From positions 62,001-126,000 of the forward strand of contig NZ_UWPJ01000018.1 in NCBI RefSeq assembly GCF_900606115.1: a DNA stretch of 64,000 nt. Direction: 5' to 3'. The notes under the pieces were generated by a model that was not told the origin of the DNA, made no database searches, and saw only the letters and a list, made by a program, of their open reading frames with translations. Positions 8,751 through 19,795 of this stretch are shown here, in pieces. Position numbers and translations under genes: made by a program. Source of the DNA: Pigmentiphaga humi (GTDB taxonomy: Bacteria; Pseudomonadota; Gammaproteobacteria; Burkholderiales; Burkholderiaceae_B). Positions within the stretch are counted from its first letter, which is position 1, and each line of letters starts with the position of its first letter.

Positions 8751-9589
8751 GGTTTCCTGGCGGGAATCTGTTGTTCCGCGTTCTGCTGCAAGGCCCTCAG
8801 GCGCGAGGCCTCCTCCTCGCGTTCGGCGCGGCGGCGGGCACGCTTGGCCTCGGCGTCGGCGCGCTCGGCGGCCTGTTTTTCCGCGTATGCCCGCGCCTCG
8901 GCCTGCTTGCGCTCGAAATTGGCGCGATTCTGCGCCCGCACGGCCGGATCGTCCACGTCGCGGGCCGGCCGTGCGGGGGCGGCCGGCGCAGCCGGGGCTG
9001 GAGCGGCCTGCCTGGCGGCGGGCGGAGATGCTTGCGGGCGCTGCTCGCCTGCTTCCCGCTCCGCGGCAGGTGCCGGCGGCGGTTCGGCCGCAGCGGGCGG
9101 CGCCGTTTCCTGCGCCCTGCCCGCCGCCTTGTCGGCGGCTTTCTGGTCGCGGCTGGCATTCTCGAGGTTGCGCTTCTCATGGCGCTCGCGCGACGCTTCC
9201 CGGCGGATGTACAGCTCGGCCTGGCGCCTGGCCGAATCGGCGCGCATCACCGCCTCGTTGCGTTGCAGGCGGGCCTGCTCCACGCAGCGGTTGGCGAAAA
9301 ACGTATGCATGCACTGCGCCGCGTCCGCTTCGTACTGCTGCTTGTAGCGGTCGGATTCGGCCTGGGCGGCCTCGGCCGCCGCCTGGGCCTGCTCGACGGA
9401 GGCGAAGACGGGTTCCGCCGCCCCTGCCGCCGCTGCAGGCAATAGCGCGGCCAGCGCCAGGGACAGGGCAAGCAGCCAGGCTTGGGCACGGGCGGGCAGG
9501 CGCCGCACACCAGCGCGCGGCGCAATCTGGCCGCCAGGGTTGCGGTCGACACATTGCGTAACGCCGTGGCGGGGATCGATTCGGGGCAT
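8747..9589 (-). CDS. Exported alanine-rich coiled-coil protein of unknown function
   Basis: From the ATG at 9589 the product is 280 residues. A strong signal sequence (hydrophobic run [18 protein letters not shown], cleavage near AGAAEP) predicts export to the periplasm. An in-frame GTG at 9508 would place the signal peptide right at the N terminus and may be the true start, but neither start has a strong ribosome-binding site. The mature part is charged coiled coil (Ala, Glu, Gln, Arg), including a [10 protein letters not shown] pair of cysteines, a Pro/Ala-rich linker and a second helix ending in QQIPARKP. It overlaps the YdcH-like gene by four bases. I do not recognise a named family. Confidence 0.75.
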   Translation of the reverse strand: MPRIDPRHGVTQCVDRNPGGQIAPRAGVRRLPARAQAWLLALSLALAALLPAAAAGAAEPVFASVEQAQAAAEAAQAESDRYKQQYEADAAQCMHTFFANRCVEQARLQRNEAVMRADSARRQAELYIRREASRERHEKRNLENASRDQKAADKAAGRAQETAPPAAAEPPPAPAAEREAGEQRPQASPPAARQAAPAPAAPAAPARPARDVDDPAVRAQNRANFERKQAEARAYAEKQAAERADAEAKRARRRAEREEEASRLRALQQNAEQQIPARKP

Positions 9590-9644
9590 GTTCTCAGACT
9601 GTGGCAAAATCCGCGGCTTCATTTTCCATGGTAGGACGGACGCG

Positions 9645-12011
<2,367 letters not shown>

Positions 12012-12109
12012 CGCCCACGGTGGCAATGCGATAATCCCACGCGTCCGCAATCGGGCTCCGGCGCGCCGACACCGTGCCGGAGCTTTTTCCTTGCCTGGGA
12101 ATCCACCGC

Positions 12110-12979
12110 ATGAAGACCTGCCCCGCCTCGCCCGCCGACCTGGACCTCGCGCAGCCCAGCGACGCGCTGGCCGCGCTGCGCAAGCTGTTCTGTTCGACCG
12201 TCGACGCCAAGCCGGTCGTCTACCATTGGTCGGGCCAGGCGTGGGCGCGGCGCGAAGGCGAACCGGATCGGCTGCTGTTCAAGGTGGAAGGCATGAATAT
12301 CCGCCAGTGCGGCACGCTGCAGGACGCCGAACGCGGCACGGGATTCCGGCTGGTCTCGCGCGAATTGATGCTGTACCTGGACCCGCTGAGCGGCGAACCG
12401 CTGGAGACGTGGCGCAACCCGTGGACCGGTGCCGAGGTGCCCGTCATGCACGTGGCCAACGATCCCGTGAACATGCCGCCGTTCTTCGAGCGCGATAGCC
12501 AGGGCCGGCCCTTCCCCTCCCCGTTCCGCGTCCAGGGCGAGCGCGTGTTCGCGCGCAGCGAAATCCCGCTGTTCTACCCCAACCCGCTCGCCGGCGACTA
12601 CCAGGAGCACGTCGGCAACCACTATCACGCCATGGAGATCTTCGACTTTGTGGCCGACCGCGCCCGGCTGCTGGACCGGCACGCCGATACGGGCGACGCG
12701 GCCCTGGCGTGGGTGCGCATCGCGCCGTGGCTGCCGTTCATGAAGATGGGGAGCCGTCCGGGGCTGATGGTGTTCAACGCCATGGGCCAGACGGTCGAGA
12801 GTATCGATGCCCTGCCCGCCGTGTTGCGCGACGCCATCGCCAACCATTACCCGAGCTACGCCGCGCCGCCGCCGCTGGACGACAACCGTCCCAATGCCAC
12901 CAGTTGGACCGTGGCGCGCCAGGCCATCGACGCGGACCGGCGGGCTGCGCCCGCTGTGCCCGCGCAGCCCGGCCGCTGA
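12110..12979 (+). CDS. DUF1838 family protein
   Basis: A 289-residue soluble protein with no signal peptide. The family is recognised by conserved stretches such as WRNPWTGAEVPVMHVANDPV and APWLPFMKMGSRPGLMVFNA. DUF1838 proteins occur in proteobacteria and actinobacteria with no firmly assigned reaction. The start at 12110 follows a weak purine stretch. The gene stands alone downstream of tex and converges on the ABC-importer operon, so context does not help assign a role. The C-terminal 25 residues are low-complexity Ala/Pro. Confidence 0.75.
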   Translation: MKTCPASPADLDLAQPSDALAALRKLFCSTVDAKPVVYHWSGQAWARREGEPDRLLFKVEGMNIRQCGTLQDAERGTGFRLVSRELMLYLDPLSGEPLETWRNPWTGAEVPVMHVANDPVNMPPFFERDSQGRPFPSPFRVQGERVFARSEIPLFYPNPLAGDYQEHVGNHYHAMEIFDFVADRARLLDRHADTGDAALAWVRIAPWLPFMKMGSRPGLMVFNAMGQTVESIDALPAVLRDAIANHYPSYAAPPPLDDNRPNATSWTVARQAIDADRRAAPAVPAQPGR

Positions 12980-13001
12980 GGACCGCAGCCGGGCGCGCCG
13001 G

Positions 13002-13754
13002 TCAGACCCCGACCGCCACTCCCAGCGCATCCAGCAGCCGATTGCGCAGGGCGTCGAACGCCGCCGACGAACGGTTGCGCGGATGCGGCAGGTCGACGCG
13101 CGCGTCGAGACGGAAGCTGCCCTCGTCCATGACCAGCACCCGGTCCGCCAGCACCAGGGCCTCATCGACGTCATGGGTCACCAGCAGCACCGTGGGCCGG
13201 TGCACTTCCACCAGCCGGAACAGCAGGTCGTGCATCTTGATGCGGGTCAGCGCATCGAGCGCGCCGAACGGTTCGTCGGCCAGCAATAGCTGCGGCCCCC
13301 GCGCCAGCGAACGGGCCAGCGCCACGCGCTGCTGTTCGCCGCCCGACAGGGTATTGGGCCACGCGTCTTCCTTGCCCGCCAGGCCGACCGCCGCGAGCAC
13401 CTCGCGCGCGCGGCGTCCGGGATCCGGCCCGCGCAGGCCGAGCATGACGTTGTCGAGCACGGAGTCCCAGGGCAGCAGCCGCGAGTCCTGGAACAGCACC
13501 GAGAGGTGATCGGGCACGGTGATCGCCCCCGAGCCGCGCGCGCCTTCGTCCAGATCGGCGAGCGCGCGCAGAAAGGTGCTCTTGCCCGAACCGCTCTTGC
13601 CTATGATCGCGACGAACTCGCCCGGCGCGATGTCGATGGAAACATTGTCCAGCACCACCTTGTCGCCGAATGCGCGGACCAGGTTGCGGACCCTCACCGG
13701 CCGCCGCGCGGCCTGCGCCGGCGCGGATGCGTGTCGTTCCAGGATCTGCGTCAT
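13002..13754 (-). CDS. ABC transporter ATP-binding protein (aliphatic sulfonate/nitrate/taurine type)
   Basis: Energises import for the SsuABC/TauABC family. Walker A GKSGSGKST is at residues 52-60, the ABC signature LSGGEQQR at 136-143, Walker B LLLADEP around 156-162, and the H-loop in VTHDVDEAL. The length of 250 residues is standard. The start ATG at 13754 overlaps the permease stop by four bases, giving translational coupling. It is the last gene of the monooxygenase-binding protein-permease-ATPase run, which suggests SsuB-like use on an organosulfur compound. The substrate itself is inferred. Confidence 0.9.
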   Translation of the reverse strand: MTQILERHASAPAQAARRPVRVRNLVRAFGDKVVLDNVSIDIAPGEFVAIIGKSGSGKSTFLRALADLDEGARGSGAITVPDHLSVLFQDSRLLPWDSVLDNVMLGLRGPDPGRRAREVLAAVGLAGKEDAWPNTLSGGEQQRVALARSLARGPQLLLADEPFGALDALTRIKMHDLLFRLVEVHRPTVLLVTHDVDEALVLADRVLVMDEGSFRLDARVDLPHPRNRSSAAFDALRNRLLDALGVAVGV

Positions 13755-14620
13755 TGTCCCAGCGCCTTCCGGTATGCGAGCGTCCTGCGTTCCCAGGCGC
13801 GCACCAGTGCGTCCGAAACCAGTCCCAGCCCCGCGTAGATGATCAGGCCGACGACGATGACGTCGGTCTGCCCGTATTCGCGCGCGCGGTTCATCAGGAA
13901 CCCGACGCCTTCGGTGGTGTTGATCTGTTCGAGCACCACCAGCGACGTCCAGCACGTGGTCACCGCCAGCCTCAGTCCGGTGAAGAAGCCCGGCAGCGCC
14001 CCGGGAAAAGCGACGCGTTTCAGAAACTCGCCATGCCCCAGGCCGAGCGTACGCGCGAGTTCCACGTAGCGCAGGTCGATGCCGCGCAGGCTGGCATGCG
14101 TGTTGATGTACACGGGAACCAGCACCGCGAGCGTAATGATGGTGACCTTCATGGCTTCGCCTATGCCCAGCCACAGGATCGCCAGCGGGATCAAGGCCAG
14201 GGTCGGCACCGCCCGCTTGACCTGGACCAGTCCATCCACGGCCGCCTCGCCGCTGCGGGTCAGGCCCGACACCAGGGCCAGCACCAGCCCCAGCACGACG
14301 CCCAGCACCAGGCCGCTGTAGGCGCGCACCGCGGACGCCATGAGATGCGCGCCCAGCGCGCCGTCCACCCATAGCTCATAGCCGGTGGCCAGTGCCGCCG
14401 ACGGGGGAGCCAGAAGCTGGGGCGGCAGCCAGCCTACCTCGGAAGCAAGTTGCCAGAGCACCAGCACCACGGCGGGGCCGAGCAGGTAGGCGCCGCGCGG
14501 CAGCTTGCGCGGCGCCAGGCGCTGCGCGCCGGAACGGGTTTCCACCAAGGGCAGGACAATGGCAGGCGCGGCCGCGGGCGCGCCGTCCAGCACGAGGGTA
14601 TCGGAGTTCAGTGGCTGCAT
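13751..14620 (-). CDS. ABC transporter permease (sulfonate/taurine type, SsuC-like)
   Basis: A 289-residue inner-membrane permease of the BPD_transp_1 family. About six hydrophobic spans are visible, and the EAA-loop region is seen around ELARTLGLGHGEFLKRVAFPGALPG. The N terminus has about 40 cytoplasmic residues. GGGAGGA upstream of the ATG at 14620 is a near-ideal ribosome-binding site. It is 16 bases downstream of the binding protein gene and overlaps the ATPase gene by four bases. Confidence 0.9.
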   Translation of the reverse strand: MQPLNSDTLVLDGAPAAAPAIVLPLVETRSGAQRLAPRKLPRGAYLLGPAVVLVLWQLASEVGWLPPQLLAPPSAALATGYELWVDGALGAHLMASAVRAYSGLVLGVVLGLVLALVSGLTRSGEAAVDGLVQVKRAVPTLALIPLAILWLGIGEAMKVTIITLAVLVPVYINTHASLRGIDLRYVELARTLGLGHGEFLKRVAFPGALPGFFTGLRLAVTTCWTSLVVLEQINTTEGVGFLMNRAREYGQTDVIVVGLIIYAGLGLVSDALVRAWERRTLAYRKALGQ

Positions 14621-14636
14621 CGTCTATCCTCCCGCG

Positions 14637-15653
14637 TCAAAGATCGCTCTTGGCGGCCTGGGCGCCGATCTGGTCGAAACGGAAGTCGAACTCTTCTTTC
14701 GCTTCCAGGCGTTTGGGAATCTCGCCCGCGGCGTGGATCAGGTCGATGATGTGCTGCTGGCGCGGCACGACCGCGCTCAGCGCCGGGAACGACGATTTGC
14801 CCTGCGACGCGTGCACCGTCGCGCCCACGTCCGCCGGCAGGTTCTGGCTCTTGACGTAGTAGGCCTTGATCCATGCTTCGGGGTTGGCCTCGGTCCATTG
14901 CACCGCCTTCGCCCAATGCCGCACGAAAGCGGCGATCGCGGCGGTGCGCACCGGGTCGCGCAGCGAGGTCTGGCTCGCATAGAGATAGTTCAGGTTGCGC
15001 GGCAGCCCCTCTTGCGCGCCGAGATCGAGCGCCTGGGCGCCGTCCTTCTTGAAGCTGGTGAGGTAGCGCGAGAACGGCGGCTCGTTCATCGGTGCGATGT
15101 CGACTTCGCCGGTACGCACGGCATCGGTGAAATCGACGATGCGCAGCGGCACCAGCGTGACGTCCTTCTTGGTCAGCCCCGCTTTCTGCAGCGTGGCCAG
15201 CACGAAGGGCTGGACGGCCGTCCCTTCCGCATAGGCGATTTTCTTGCCGCGCAGGTCGCCGAGCTTGCGGATGTCCGAACCGGGCTTGAGCGCATACCGA
15301 TAGGTGGGCGCGTCGGTCAGCTTGGCGCCGACGATGGGCAAGGGATAGCCCGATACGTGGGCCTGCACCGGCGGCGCATCGCCGACGATGGCCAGGTCGA
15401 GCGCGCCGCCGCGGAAGGCCTCGAGAATAGCCGGCCCGCCGCGGAAGTCGGCGAACTTGACCTTGAAAGGAAGTTTCTTCTGTTCGCCGGAGGCGGCGAA
15501 AGCCACCTGCAATTGCTGGCGCTGGTCGGCCACGACCAATTGGAAATCCGGTGGAACCTTGGCGTCGAAATCCCCCGCGGCGCGGGCGGAGGCGGCGGGC
15601 AGCGCGGCGGCGCCCAGGGTCAGGGTGGCAAGAAGGCGAAAAATGGGCGTCAT
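14637..15653 (-). CDS. Periplasmic substrate-binding protein (aliphatic sulfonate type, SsuA-like)
   Basis: Captures substrate in the periplasm for the adjacent importer. The signal peptide MTPIFRLLATLTLGAAALPA with an ASARA cleavage region is followed by an NMT1/SsuA-type binding fold, with FRGGALDLAIVGDAPPVQAH characteristic of the family. Length 338 residues from the ATG at 15653; longer in-frame extensions run into the repeat at 15703-15858 and are rejected. Downstream of the flavin monooxygenase, with the repeat in between. Confidence 0.88.
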   Translation of the reverse strand: MTPIFRLLATLTLGAAALPAASARAAGDFDAKVPPDFQLVVADQRQQLQVAFAASGEQKKLPFKVKFADFRGGPAILEAFRGGALDLAIVGDAPPVQAHVSGYPLPIVGAKLTDAPTYRYALKPGSDIRKLGDLRGKKIAYAEGTAVQPFVLATLQKAGLTKKDVTLVPLRIVDFTDAVRTGEVDIAPMNEPPFSRYLTSFKKDGAQALDLGAQEGLPRNLNYLYASQTSLRDPVRTAAIAAFVRHWAKAVQWTEANPEAWIKAYYVKSQNLPADVGATVHASQGKSSFPALSAVVPRQQHIIDLIHAAGEIPKRLEAKEEFDFRFDQIGAQAAKSDL

Positions 15654-15702
15654 GGTAAGCAAGGTCCTCGATAATGTTTTCAGGGTGTTGGGAGGGTGTC
15701 CG

Positions 15703-15858
15703 ATCCAGGGCACAGCGGATCCGGCTCCGCCGGTCCGCAAGTAGAGCCCCTTGGGCCCGGCGCCGGGCCGCCCCAAGGCGGGCCCAGGCCCCCTCGGGGA
15801 GCTGCCGCGTAGCGGCCGGGGGCCCGCCATTCAGGGCGCGCGTCAGCGCGTAAGGGGA
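15703..15858 (-). repeat. Modular palindromic intergenic repeat, copy 2 (long form)
   Basis: Lies between the monooxygenase and binding-protein genes of one operon. The core hairpin CCGGCTCCGCCGG appears in reverse orientation near its left end. An extra module containing the palindrome GGGCCCGGCGCCGGGCC and a CCCCTCGGGG hairpin follows, shared with copy 6 at 43840. It ends with a GCGCGCGTCAGCGCG hairpin. No gene is seen in it. Confidence 0.8.
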
Positions 15859-15866
15859 GCTTCACC

Positions 15867-17210
15867 TCAGGCGGTCTGCCGGCGGGCTTGGGCGTACTGG
15901 CTTTCGGGGCGCGGCAATCCGTAGTGGCCGCGCAGCGTGCGGTGCGCGTAGCGTTCGCGGAAGAGGCCGCGCCGCCTCAGGATGGGCACGACCTCGTCGG
16001 CGAACAGCTCGAAGCCGCCCGGCATCCAGGGCGGCATGACATTGAAGCCGTCGGCCGCGCCCTGTTCGAACCAGCGCTGGATCTCGTCGGCGATGCGCTC
16101 GGGCGTGCCCGCCAGCACGAAGTGGCCGCGCGCGCCGGCCAGGCGGCGGATCAGTTGGCGCAGCGTGGGCCGCTCGCGGTCGATGATGTCGACGATCAGC
16201 TTGAAACGGCTGTAGGAAGCCAGCTTGCCCTGCCGGTCGATCAGCTCGGCGGCGACCGGGGCGTCCAGGTCGTGGCGGCTGAAATCCACGCCCAGCCGGG
16301 CCGACAGTTCCGCCAGGGAGAATTCGGGCTGGATCAGTTCGTCGAACGCTTCCTCCAGGCGCCGCGCCTCGACCTCGGTGCTGCCGATGAATGCGCTGAT
16401 GCCGGGCAGCACTTTGATGTGCTCGGCGCTCCGCCCCAGGGCGACCGCCCGGCGCTTGATGTCGGTGTAGAACTGCCTGGCGCCGTCGAGCGTCTGGTGG
16501 GCCGTGAAGATGGCCTCGGCGAAGCGCGCCGCGAACGATCGGCCTTCTTCCGACGACCCCGCCTGCACGTACACCGGCCGGCCCTGCGGCGAGCGCGAGG
16601 TGCTGAGCGCGCCGCCCACCCGGAAATACTTGCCCACGTGGCGGATCGGATGAATCTTTGCGGTGTCTGCGAAGACGCCCGAAGCCCGATCCGCCAGCAG
16701 CGCGTCGTCCTCCCAGCTATCCCACAGCTTGCCCGCCACGTCGAGGAACTCGGTGGCGCGTGCGTAGCGGTCGCCGTGCTCCGGATGCGCATCGAGGCCG
16801 AAGTTCAGCGGCGACTTGCCCTCGTGCGTCGTAACGATGTTCCAGCCTGCCCGGCCTCCGCTCAGGTGGTCGAGCGCGGCGAACTGGCGCGCCAGGTTGT
16901 ACGGTTCGGTATATGTCGTGGTGGCCGTGCCGATCAGCCCGATGTGCGAGGTCGCGGCGGCGATCGCGGACAGCCAGGTCAGGGGCTCGAGGCGGAATCG
17001 CGCCGCATACCGGATGTTCTCGGGCAGCACCGGACTGTCGGCCAGGAAGATGGCGTCGAACGTCGCCTGCTCGGCGCGCTGCGCGAGCGCCTGGTAGTAG
17101 CCGAGGTCCTGCAGCGTATCGAGGCCGGTCTGCGGATAGCGCCACGCGGCCTCGTGGTGGCCCGCGGGGTAGACGAAAAGATTGAGGGAAAGCTGTCGGC
17201 GTGCGCTCAC
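15867..17210 (-). CDS. FMN-dependent monooxygenase, NtaA/SnaA/DszA family
   Basis: Group C two-component flavin monooxygenase (luciferase-like fold) of the kind that cleaves sulfonates, dibenzothiophene sulfone or nitrilotriacetate using reduced FMN from a partner reductase. Conserved stretches include FDAIFLADSP, IGLIGTATTTYTEPYNLARQFA, LSGGRAGWNIVTTHEG and GRPVYVQAGSSEEGR. I take the GTG at 17210 (447 residues, MSARRQLSLNLFVYP) because GGAG is about eight bases upstream and it matches family N termini; an upstream GTG at 17261 would put the leader hairpin inside the gene. It is first in an operon with an SsuABC-like importer, so an organosulfur substrate is likely but not proven. No reductase gene is adjacent. 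Confidence 0.88.
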   Translation of the reverse strand: MSARRQLSLNLFVYPAGHHEAAWRYPQTGLDTLQDLGYYQALAQRAEQATFDAIFLADSPVLPENIRYAARFRLEPLTWLSAIAAATSHIGLIGTATTTYTEPYNLARQFAALDHLSGGRAGWNIVTTHEGKSPLNFGLDAHPEHGDRYARATEFLDVAGKLWDSWEDDALLADRASGVFADTAKIHPIRHVGKYFRVGGALSTSRSPQGRPVYVQAGSSEEGRSFAARFAEAIFTAHQTLDGARQFYTDIKRRAVALGRSAEHIKVLPGISAFIGSTEVEARRLEEAFDELIQPEFSLAELSARLGVDFSRHDLDAPVAAELIDRQGKLASYSRFKLIVDIIDRERPTLRQLIRRLAGARGHFVLAGTPERIADEIQRWFEQGAADGFNVMPPWMPGGFELFADEVVPILRRRGLFRERYAHRTLRGHYGLPRPESQYAQARRQTA

Positions 17211-17227
17211 GTATCCTGCTCCATGAA

Positions 17228-17283
17228 GCCGCGGAGCGTGGGCGGGCGCGACGGCGCTCACCCGCCTGTCCAGCCTCCGCGGC
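17228..17283 (-). promoter_or_regulatory. Leader hairpin upstream of the monooxygenase operon
   Basis: A 9-base perfect inverted repeat, GCCGCGGAG (17228-17236) with CTCCGCGGC (17275-17283), encloses a second stem GGCGGG/CCCGCC (17241-17246 with 17261-17266). It ends 18 bases before the chosen start and sits next to the ribosome-binding region. It could act on translation or attenuation. No known riboswitch class is recognised. Confidence 0.4.
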
Positions 17284-17465
17284 GTGGGCTGTATTGCTGA
17301 ATGGGTGAAATCATCTTAGGGATCGCTCCGGCCCGCTCCTACTACATTCTCGACATGAACTAATGGCGCGGCGGGCGCGATGCCGCGATGCGGACGGACG
17401 AACGCCGGCCCGGCCCGCTCGGCCGCGCCGGATGTCCTGCAAGAAAGCGGGAAGCCCCTTGCCGA

Positions 17466-18350
17466 TCAGTCCTGGAAGAAGCGCACGAACCACCGGTAGG
17501 TGGATTCGGGGTCCTCTTCCGGCACGTAGTGGCCGGATTCGGTGGCGCCGCCTACCACCGGCAGCGCGGCGCGCTCCTGCCAGATCGACAGCACGTCCCC
17601 GGCCGCGCCCACGCCGCCATGGCGGCCCCACAAGACCAGCAGCGGCGCGGCGACCTTGTTGCCGGCCTGGATGTCGGCGGTGTCCATCTCGAGATCGATG
17701 GAGGCGCAGGCGCGGTAATCCTCGCACGAGGCGTGGATGGTCTTCTCGTTGAAACAGCGCACGTACTCGTCGAAGACTTCCTTGGGGAAGAAGTCCAGCC
17801 CGCGCCCGTTCTTGGAAAGCTTGTGGCGCATGAACCAGTCCGCCGGCACGCTGCCCATCAGCCGTTCGGGAAACGGCTCGGGCTGGATCATGAACGTCCA
17901 GTGCCAGGCATCGGTCGCCCACTTCTTGTCGACGTGCGTCCACACATGCTGGCTGGGCAGGATGTCCAGGATCGCGGCCTTGCGCACCCGTCCGGGATGA
18001 TCCAGGCACATCCGGTGCACCGTCCGGCCGCCGCGGTCGTGGCCCGCGACGTAGAAACTGTCGAAGCCCAGCGCGCGCATGACCTCGACCTGGTCCTGGG
18101 CCATCGCGCGGAAAGAATAATGTTCGTGCCGCGCGCCGCCGTCGCGCGGGCCGATGCTGTCGCCATAGCCGCGCAGGTCGGCCGCCACCACGGTATAGCG
18201 CTCGGCCAAGCGGTCGGCGATGCGATGCCAGCTCAGATGCGTGGCGGGATTGCCGTGCAAAAGCAGCAGCGGCGGCCCGCTGCCGCCATGGCGCAGGTGT
18301 ATGCGCGCCCCGGCGGTCTCGATATCCGCCGTCGAAAAACCCTCGAACAT
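17466..18350 (-). CDS. Alpha/beta hydrolase, haloacetate (fluoroacetate) dehalogenase-like
   Basis: A 294-residue hydrolase-fold enzyme predicted to displace halide from haloacetates. HGNP (33-36) forms the oxyanion region. GHDRGGR holds the nucleophile Asp105 with Arg106 and Arg109. His150-Trp151 in AWHW and His274 in ESGHY match the halide-binding and catalytic residues of fluoroacetate dehalogenases (Asp110, Arg111, Arg114, His155, Trp156, His280). An epoxide hydrolase is the main alternative, but the WHW and double-Arg features argue against it. It lies upstream of the flavin monooxygenase on the same strand with about 255 bases between, so may be separately transcribed. Confidence 0.82.
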   Translation of the reverse strand: MFEGFSTADIETAGARIHLRHGGSGPPLLLLHGNPATHLSWHRIADRLAERYTVVAADLRGYGDSIGPRDGGARHEHYSFRAMAQDQVEVMRALGFDSFYVAGHDRGGRTVHRMCLDHPGRVRKAAILDILPSQHVWTHVDKKWATDAWHWTFMIQPEPFPERLMGSVPADWFMRHKLSKNGRGLDFFPKEVFDEYVRCFNEKTIHASCEDYRACASIDLEMDTADIQAGNKVAAPLLVLWGRHGGVGAAGDVLSIWQERAALPVVGGATESGHYVPEEDPESTYRWFVRFFQD

Positions 18351-18502
18351 GTCGCCTCTCCCCGCTCATGTCCCGCAGGCGCGCAACAACGCGCCCGGCT
18401 TCGGGACCGCAAGTCCAAAAGAGACATTATGTTGCCGCGCCCGCGATGCTGGAAATGCGCAGTTCGCATAAGCATCTGCGCAAACGGGCAAGCCGGCCGC
18501 CG

Positions 18503-19597
18503 CTACAAGGTGGCGGCAGCCCTGCGCTCGGCGTCGAGATACTCGCGCGACTGCATTTCCAGCAGGCGCGAGACGGTGCGGTGGAACTCGTTGGCCAGCG
18601 CCCCTTCGGTATAGAGCTCCTCGGGCTCGCAGGCGGCCGAGATGATCAGCTTGACCTTGTGGTCGTAGAACACGTCCACCAGCCAGGTGAAGCGCCGGGC
18701 TTCGGAAGCCTGGCGCGGCCCCATGCGCGGCACGCCGGACAGGATCACCGCGTGGAAGCGGCTGGCGAGTTCGAGGTAGTCGTTCTGCGAACGCGGGCCG
18801 CCGCACAGCGTGGCGAAGTCGAACCAGACCACGGTGCCGGACAGCTTGCGCGCCTTGATCTGGCGGTGTTCGATGGACAGCACCGGCGGTTCGATGGGCG
18901 GCGTATCGGCCAGCGCCTCGAAGGCCTGCTCCAGCGACGCATCGGCCTGCGCGTCGAGCGGACTGTGGTAGATCTCGACCTGCTCGAGCGCGCGGCGGCG
19001 GTAGTCCACGCCGGAATCGACGTTGAGCACGTCCATTTTTTCCTGGATCAGCTTGATCGCCGGCAGGATGCGATCGCGATGCAGGCCGTCCGGATAAAGC
19101 GTGGACGGCTCGTAGTTGGAAGTCATCACGAACGAGGTGCCGTTCTCGAACAGCGCCAGCAGCAGCCGGTACAGGATCATCGCATCGGCCACGTCGGAAA
19201 CGTGGAATTCGTCGAAGCAGATCAGCCGGTAGCGGCGCGCGATGCGGCGCGCCACTTCATCGAGCGGATCGGCCATGCCCTTGACCTCGTCCAGTTCGCG
19301 GTGCACGCCGCGCATGAACTCGTGGAAGTGCAGGCGCGTCTTGCGCCGCACCGGCACGGTGGCGTAGAAGGCATCCATCAGGAAGCTCTTGCCGCGCCCC
19401 ACTCCGCCCCACATGTACACGCCGCGTGGCACGCCGGGGCGTTTCAGCAGGCGCTTGAGGGCATTCGAACGCAGCGACTTGAATTGCACCCAGTCATCGT
19501 AGTAACGCTGCAGGCGCTCGATGGCCGCCCACTGGGCGGCGTCTGGCTTGAACCCGCGCTCGGCCAACGCGTGTTCGTAGTATTCGCGGACGTTCAT
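18503..19597 (-). CDS. zapE: Cell division protein ZapE (AFG1-like ATPase)
   Basis: P-loop ATPase that associates with the Z-ring in Gammaproteobacteria; relatives of mitochondrial AFG1/LACE1. Walker A GGVGRGKS is at about residues 64-71, and Walker B LICFDEFHVSD at about 125-134 is the family signature. The C-terminal segment RFTWLVDVFYDHKVKLIISA is also conserved. The length of 364 residues is usual. In many betaproteobacteria zapE follows odhA-odhB-lpdA; here it is about 5 kb away from lpdA, with ku-ligD and the hexapeptide-repeat gene lying between. That suggests these genes were inserted there. Confidence 0.92.
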   Translation of the reverse strand: MNVREYYEHALAERGFKPDAAQWAAIERLQRYYDDWVQFKSLRSNALKRLLKRPGVPRGVYMWGGVGRGKSFLMDAFYATVPVRRKTRLHFHEFMRGVHRELDEVKGMADPLDEVARRIARRYRLICFDEFHVSDVADAMILYRLLLALFENGTSFVMTSNYEPSTLYPDGLHRDRILPAIKLIQEKMDVLNVDSGVDYRRRALEQVEIYHSPLDAQADASLEQAFEALADTPPIEPPVLSIEHRQIKARKLSGTVVWFDFATLCGGPRSQNDYLELASRFHAVILSGVPRMGPRQASEARRFTWLVDVFYDHKVKLIISAACEPEELYTEGALANEFHRTVSRLLEMQSREYLDAERRAAATL

Positions 19598-19795
19598 TGC
19601 GGACGGGCAAAAGGGAAGAGTATACGTCGGCCGCCGGCCGCGCCCGCTCCCGTCCGGGGCCGGCGCGCGGTATCGGAATGTGCTTCCAGACCTGTCGCCG
19701 CCCCGCCGCCGATAACAGTCTGCTACCAGTTGGCATGCCGGGCTCGGATATGCTGGATAGGACGTCTTCACGACATCCACGCAAAGGGGCACGCC

